From assembly GCA_026419785.1 (NCBI GenBank), contig JAODTK010000334.1, forward strand, positions 62,001-126,000: a stretch of 64,000 nt of DNA, read 5' to 3'. The notes below the pieces were generated by a model that saw only the letters and a program-made list of their open reading frames with translations, did not search any database and had not been told where the DNA came from. Every line of letters starts with the position of its first letter. Within the stretch, counting starts at the first letter, position 1. A program made the translations under genes and the position numbers. This document shows positions 29,901 through 37,500 of the stretch, one piece after another. Source of the stretch: Sclerodactyla briareus. Taxonomy: Eukaryota; Echinodermata; Holothuroidea; Dendrochirotida; Sclerodactylidae.

Positions 29901-32900
29901 GTGAACAACACAGGTATAGGTGTAGTTCTCTCAGATTGGGTTTTGCGCATAGGTCTCTATTCAAGATAATTTGCATGTTCAATCATTATGACAGATGGTG
30001 GATGCCTTAGACCAATTCCACAGTTATAGGTCCTTGGCAGTATACTGTAAACTAGGGGACCTTTGCTCAACAAATTGATAAGCTAGTCACATCTATTTAG
30101 GTCAGAAATGTTAGAAAATTCAATGATGTAAAGAACAAAGCATCGCCGTACCCGTATGTTTATTAGTAGAAACCATCTCAAAGTTGAGTTAGGTAAGTTA
30201 CCAAGACAGCACCAGCGGACAAGTGCTCCTCCCCCCCCCCCCCCCCCTCCCTCCCCTGTAATGTAGTAACTAAGATGGGATGTGAGCCCTCAGTCTCCTG
30301 GACTTCCTGTCGCGGGAACATAACCCCCCTCCTCCCTCTCCCCAAATGGAAAATGTTAGGCCCCCTGTCAAGAAATCTGGGCAATGTAAGTTACCAAAAT
30401 CATACTGTATTTGAGTTGATGCAGAGAAGAAATTGGAAGGTGAAAATTTCATATGATATCCAAAACATAACAGGCTCTTCCCTTGTGCAGGCAAAGTATA
30501 TGTTCTGGACATTTCTTATCTCACACCCAAAAAGTTTTCACTACTTCATATACGTTGAATATGTGAAATAGATTTGTAAATACGGTTTGAGTGAAACACT
30601 TCAACATTAATTGCCAGTCAGCTTCTGTTCTGTCAAAATTCACAAAAACTTCTGTGTGGTCGCTAATATGAACAAAACCTATTTACCATAATAAAGGTTA
30701 CAGGTACTTACTGTAAAAGACCTTCTCTGGGAACTTATACTTGTTTAGGATTGTCTGCACTGTGTTGGTCTGCAAAATGATAAGTTGAGTCGAGAGCTTG
30801 AAACCTATATTCAACATGTTTCTTTCAATGATTTAATGCTACTTCAGAAATGAAGCATCAGTTGTTACAAGTTGGTTTTAAGTTTCGGAATTATGATAGT
30901 TCAAACAAACACAACTACACCGATAGTATTCGTCTGCATCCATCATGTCTAATATTCTAACCCTCACTTTGAAGAAATTGTACTGACTTATTGGTCTCTA
31001 TGACCATGGGGGGGCTTCTAAATTTTCGTTCTATCAGGGACATTTTGTGATCAAGGGGAAATGCTTGAAGGAACCCCCGACAGTACCTGGCGACGGAACA
31101 CCAAGAGGGGTCGCCCTCTACCTTTGAATTTTAAAAAATATGAGAAGACGGCTAGATGCAAAATGGAAGTCGTATTCAGGCACCAAGAGGGGTCCCCCTC
31201 TTTTGAACTCTCAGAAGGTGGCTAGATGCAAAATTGGGCGAGAGCATTATTCACCACACAAAATGAAATCCCCTATCACTGTACCTCGTAATGGCACTGA
31301 AGACACCACCGGACTTTGGCTGGTCCTCTCTATAAAGGCCTGTGTGAAGATGACGTCTCTGTTGTAAGGGTCGATCTGTCCCTCGATGATCCCACCGATT
31401 CTGCCCTGGATAGCCTTGGAAAAGTTGTGTGAGGGAATGAATAGGCTATGATGTAACCTAACCTATCTAAATAATGCGTGTATGTGTCTGGCATCATTGA
31501 GGTTAAAACATTCACAAGAAGTCAAAAAGAAAACTGAAAGTCAAAGCATTGCAGTTCTAAGCATGAAATAAGTGAAATCTTTGACGCTCATACGATAAAA
31601 AAGATGTTTCGATGTGGGAGGTAGAAACAATCATCAATCAGAGTAGCAGTCTGTGTATAGCAAAGTAGATATGAAGGAATAGAAATTGATAACCTCTTAA
31701 TATTAACTCCTTGAGTCTACCCCATTACTGCATGGTATGGCTTAGTTGATATAACTCTGTAATATACCTGAGTCTACCCCATTACTGAGTGGTATGGCTC
31801 TGTTGATATAACTCTGTAATATACCTTGAGTCTACCCCATTACTGAGTGGTATGGCTCTGTTGATATAACTCTGTAATATACCTTGAGTCTCCCCATTAC
31901 TGAGTGGTATGGCTCTGTTGATATAACTCTGTAATATACCTTGAGTCTACCCCATTACTGAGTGGTATGGCTCTGTTGATATAACTCTGTAATATACATT
32001 GAGTCTACCCCATTACTGAGTGGTATAGTTCAGTTGATATAACTCTGTAATATACCTTGAGTCTCCCCATACTGAGTGGTATGGCTCAGTTGATATAACT
32101 CTGTAATATACCTTGAGTCTACCCCATTACTGAGTGGTATGGCTCAGTTGATATACCTCTGTAATATACCTTGAGTCTACCCCATTACTGAGCGGTATGG
32201 CTCAGTTGATATACCTCTGTAATATACATTGAGTCTACCCCATTACTGAGTGGTATGGCTCTGTTGATATAACTCTGTAATATACCTTGAGTCTACCCCA
32301 TTACTGAGTGTATAGTTCAGTTGATATAACTCTGTAATATACTTGAGTCTACCCCATTACTGAGTGGTATGGCTCTGTTGATATAACTCTGTAATATACC
32401 TCGAGTCTACCCCATTACTGAGTGGTATGGCTCAGTTGATATACCTCTGTAATATACCTTGAGTCTACCCCATTACTGAGTGGTATGGCTCAGTTGATAT
32501 ACCTCTGTAATATACCTTGAGTCTACCCCATTACTGAGTGGTATGGCTCAGTTGATATAACTCTGTAATATACCTGAGTCTACCCATTATGAGTGGTATA
32601 GTTCAGTTGATATAACTCTGTAATATACCTTGAGTCTACCCCATTACTGAGTGGTATGGCTCAGTTGATTATAACTCTGATCATATACCTGAGTCTACCC
32701 CATTACTGAGTGGTATGGCTCAGTTGATATACCTCTGTAATATACCTGAGTCTACCCCATTACTGAGTGGTTATGGCTCAGTTGATATAACTCTGTAATA
32801 TACCTTGAGTCTACCCAATTACTGAGTGGTATGGCTCAGTTGATATAACTCTGTAATATACTTGAGTCTACCCCATTACTGCATGGTATGGCTTAGTTGA

Positions 32901-34501
32901 TATACCTCTGTAATATACCTTGAGTCTACCCCATTACTGAGTGGTATGGCTCAGTTGATATAACTCTGTAATATACCTTGAGTCTACCCCATTACTGAGT
33001 GGTATGGCTCAGTTGATTACCTCTGTAACTATACCTCCAGTCTACCCCATTACTGAGTGGTATGGCTCAGTTGATATACCTCTGTAATATACCTTGAGTC
33101 TACCCCATTACTGAGTGGTATGGCTCTGTTGATATAACTCTGTAATATACTTGAGTCTACCCCCCATTATTGAGTGGTATGGGCTCGGGACAGTGTCGGC
33201 TCGCTTACCACCCGTGAGATCAGGTCCAAATCAAATTGGTGGCCATACCAGATTACTCTACCAAATATCGAATAGTACCTGTTTGCCAGTCTCTGGGCCA
33301 CTCAGCAAGAGGGATTGGAGCAGGGACAAGCGAGGGGTAGGCAATCTGCAAGTTCCATTCGTGCCGATTTTTACCACCCTCCCAAGATAGGTAGTGAGGA
33401 CTACAGGGGAATTGCATCGCCTAAATTCTAAAGGTTGTATATTCCCAAGGTCCAATGTCCTCTCTGCTCAAGGTTGTCATTTTGTTTTTTTCGTGCGGGA
33501 TATAATGTTACAATTCACAAATATAGGGGTCAGAAACCCATTATCATGTCAAGAATGGACTCTCCCTTTGGACTGAGCCACAGCCATTGGACCTGCCAGC
33601 ACACCACACTCATCCATCAGTAAATGGAATGTCGGCATTCTGACTTCTCTAAATACACCCTTGACAATACCATCTGTTGGCCGCCAGGCTGGCGATGCAC
33701 TGCACCATGAACATTGTCCGTAAGTTTCAATTTTACCTGGGTGAGGAAATCGGGCGGGAGTAATAGACAGGGTAGCTCCGGTTATCGACACATGACCCTT
33801 TGACTGAGCTGGTCGTTGACTCCCTCCGCCAGCTGGTCCAAGTATGTGCTAAGCGAGACGGAGATAGGAACAGACGGGAAAAACATGCGACAGGACCGCA
33901 CACAGGTTATAGCCTGGGTTATCACTGGGTTCCTACATGTACCTAAACTGGAATACCCTAGCATGGTGTGAGTCCAATCAGTATCTTGAGTCGATCAGTT
34001 GCTTATAACTGATTTTAGCAGTGCGTGCAGGCACACATGAATGGGGTGTGAACGTGTAGAAAGGCTCATCTAACTGGGTTTCATTTTTCGAAGTATGTTT
34101 TCTCTTTACTAGAAGAATGCCAAATTTTAAGAATCTTCTTAATGCACAGGTTATTTTCAAGAAAGATATTTCACTGATTTTTCTCCTCAGTTTTTGATTT
34201 TGTGAAAAAAAAATTTTCATTAGATATATATCTTTTTGTAATCAAATGAACATAGAATTAGTGTGATCAGTATAGGAAGTCAAGAGCCTCGGGAGTCACA
34301 GGAGTCAACTTAAGTTCATGGTCTCTGTATTTGTCTCTTACCTTAGATATTTGATCCATGACAGCCTTAAAGTTCTTGTTCCTCAAATCATGGTTTTAAA
34401 ATAATCCTAAATGGCCATTGAGGGTTTTTTTTAGGGGTTTGTGGTGAGGCATGAGGGAGCCTGCTTCCGATTCCCTCATAAAATTAGCTGTCACATCCCC
34501 C

Positions 34502-34537
<36 letters not shown>

Positions 34538-37500
34538 ACCCACCGCTCACCTTTTCATCCAGCAGAGAGGGAAACTTTGAAAAAAATGTCTGGATTCTGG
34601 AATGGAATTTTCGAATCCCCCCCCCCTCTCGTTTCCCGACCAGAGTTTGGTTACACGCCTGGATGGCAGTATTCACTATCATAATTAATAATATATTTGA
34701 AGTATCACTATTATCTATCTCACTTGTTGGGGAATTGCCACTGAAAATGGTGTACCAACAGGACTATTTGAAACCATGATATATGCATATTACTTATTTT
34801 ATAATTTTCCACTTACCATTGGGTGAGCTGCCATGGGAATATTTGTACCCAAGACTATTTGAAATCATGATATATGCATATTACTTATTATATATTTCAC
34901 CTAATTAGTTCGAGCTGCAACTGAAAATTTGTACCAGAGACTCACTCATTGATCAGCTGCCCAGGACCAGAAAACCACAGTGGTAGGCACTCTCGGTAAT
35001 TCTACCGCCTTTCTCAATGTAGGTCACTCAACTGCCAAAATCTAAACAGGTGGAAAAGGACGAGAAAAATACACTTAGGATTTCCTGAGAAATTGACTCT
35101 CAGATATATAGTGGTAGAGTGAGAGAACAGCTTAGATTATAACAATATATAGGCAAAAAATGAAAACAAATAACATTCAAAACTGAGAACTATCACTGCC
35201 CTTCCTGACTATCAACAGGGCGGTCAAAGCTACAAAACAGTCAGGTTTTGCATAAAAACATTGGAGGCTGGCTACCCTGGAATCAGCAATTCGGCCTTCA
35301 GATCAGGCAATTCTATATCAAAATATTTGAGAGAGGGGGAGGGGTGATAGGCGACCCAGTTTCAGACTATTATCACTCAGGGCGAGTCCCAACACTCTGT
35401 CCATTGTTGGTACCATGTGTGATGGTACACATGTTTAGTTACCATATGTTAGTACCATGTGGTGGCAGTTGGCACCATATGGTTGGCACCATGTGGTCCA
35501 TACAATGTGTTGGCACCATGTGGTTGGTACCATGTGTTTAGTCAATGCTTCGGTACCATGTGGTTGTCGGGTGAAAGCAGGTAGGACACACTGATCCATT
35601 TTTTTCAGGTCAAGAGTGGCGATTTCAATTTTTTTCAGAAGGGGGAGGCATGACCATGCTTTGAAAACAGTTACAGACTGTCATTCCTGCCCGGATACAT
35701 GCAATTTCAGCCGATGCGACCACTTCACACCGAGCCAACATGTTAACATCTGTTAGATTCCATAACTGTACTACTGATTTCATAAGCTCCACTATTCAAA
35801 TATTCCCATACCACTGATATTAAAACTGTTGCACTACCGGAGCAAAAAGTTATATGGAACATCGACTCACATTCTGCAAGCCACCAAACCACTCTACTGT
35901 AACATGAAAACAAAGAGTGGCCAGGTAATGTTTCATGCCATACCAATCTCTTCGTGTAAGGGAAATAGGGAATACACAGCACAACCTTAATTGTATCCGA
36001 TAAAAGGGAGGGACGTCCAGGGCCTATATCCTGCCACTTGAGGTTTCGAGGAATTATGCAGAAATAGCAGAATATGACTGAAAAGTTCAGATACAAACAA
36101 TCACTGCTTCTCACAGCGCAGGATACCTTCAAAGTACGGTAGTAAATTGAAACAACGTTCTCCGATGTCTCATTTTTAGAATAGGGCTATGAAATAGCCT
36201 CTACCATCGTGACAATAGGTTGCATGACCTTCGTACTTCAATAGCCGTCCATAGGTAAACATGTTAGTCTACAGGATCATACACAATCAATGCAAGAAAA
36301 GGGACCCAAGAAGGTCACATGGAAATTGGTGAAGGGACTAGAAATTATTTTTCGCCTTTTTCACTACCATTACTCATATTATGCAGAAGGCTGTTTCCAA
36401 TTATATGGGTCAGAAATTGGTAATTTCCTTACATTTGTGTATCTCCGTTTCGATTCAAACAACTTGAAAAATAGGTGCGTAACCTACTTGTACAATCAAG
36501 CTCATCTCTAATCTCCTTGGCTAGGTGCGCTGGTGTCACATACTCCTTCCCATCCAAGGGTGTAGATCATTCTAATCTTCTCTCCTCGATCAGTGAGAAC
36601 AATTTCAATGCAGTTCCTCTTGAACCTTAAAACCAAGAAAAACAAAAAGAATAGCAGGTGAGTGAAGAGGTCACACAAAATAACAATGAACAGGAATGGC
36701 GGGAACACTAAACAACATTGTTAGACTATAAACACAAGGCTATGAATGGGCAGTTAGTTGCCAAAGCTTGAGTAACACCCGGAAGGATCACTGCGAGCTT
36801 TCCACAAAAAGGCAAAGGACAAGACATCTGTATCACTGTGACAAACATGACATCATGATTAAATCTAATTCATAAAGGTATTGCTAGATGACAATTAGGC
36901 AATCAAGCTGCATCCAACAGAGTTGACACAGTTATTAGATCTACGTGGGAGCTTACGAGCCTTTGAAACTCCCTGCTCTGGTCATTCTATGCTGATCTGA
37001 TCTGAACTCCATTAGTATCTCAACTTTTGCCATTTTTTCCCCTGATAACCTCTCTTTAGGGAGGGGGAGAGGGGCATTTGCATCTTGGGAGAGGACCTAA
37101 GGGGGTAAAGGGGACAGGGTGACCCTTTTTTTCAGATAATTAATTATTGATTCAATAAAGATCCCTCATTATTAGGTGAAGTAGAATAGTAGAATGCCCA
37201 AGAAAGAGAATAAAAGAAATTTCCATTTGTGAATTAGAGAACGGAGTTGATTGATATACAGCACTCTACACTACGTCAATAGTAAAACTAAAAATAAATA
37301 GATAACAAGAATAAAGTTTGCTAGCATAGGAAACTAAGAATCTTGTTCCAAAGCTCAAGAACAGATACCATGAATTGTGCCAAAACCCCAGACACATATG
37401 AGTAGGGATCCCCATTGATTTCTTATAGCCCATTGAGTGCTAAACACAAAGTGCCCTATGAAATGAGTTCCAGTTGCCTTATACCTCGGATAGGGTGTGA

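Noticed and set aside
31709-33183. CRISPR-like regular repeats
   Set aside because: The 58-bp units are contiguous with no unique spacers, and the DNA is eukaryotic.
34340-34390. Possible exon reading [11 protein letters not shown] with a GTAAGA donor
   Set aside because: UFL1 exons 4 and 5 join directly with a fitting codon, so this would be an extra exon; no family match.
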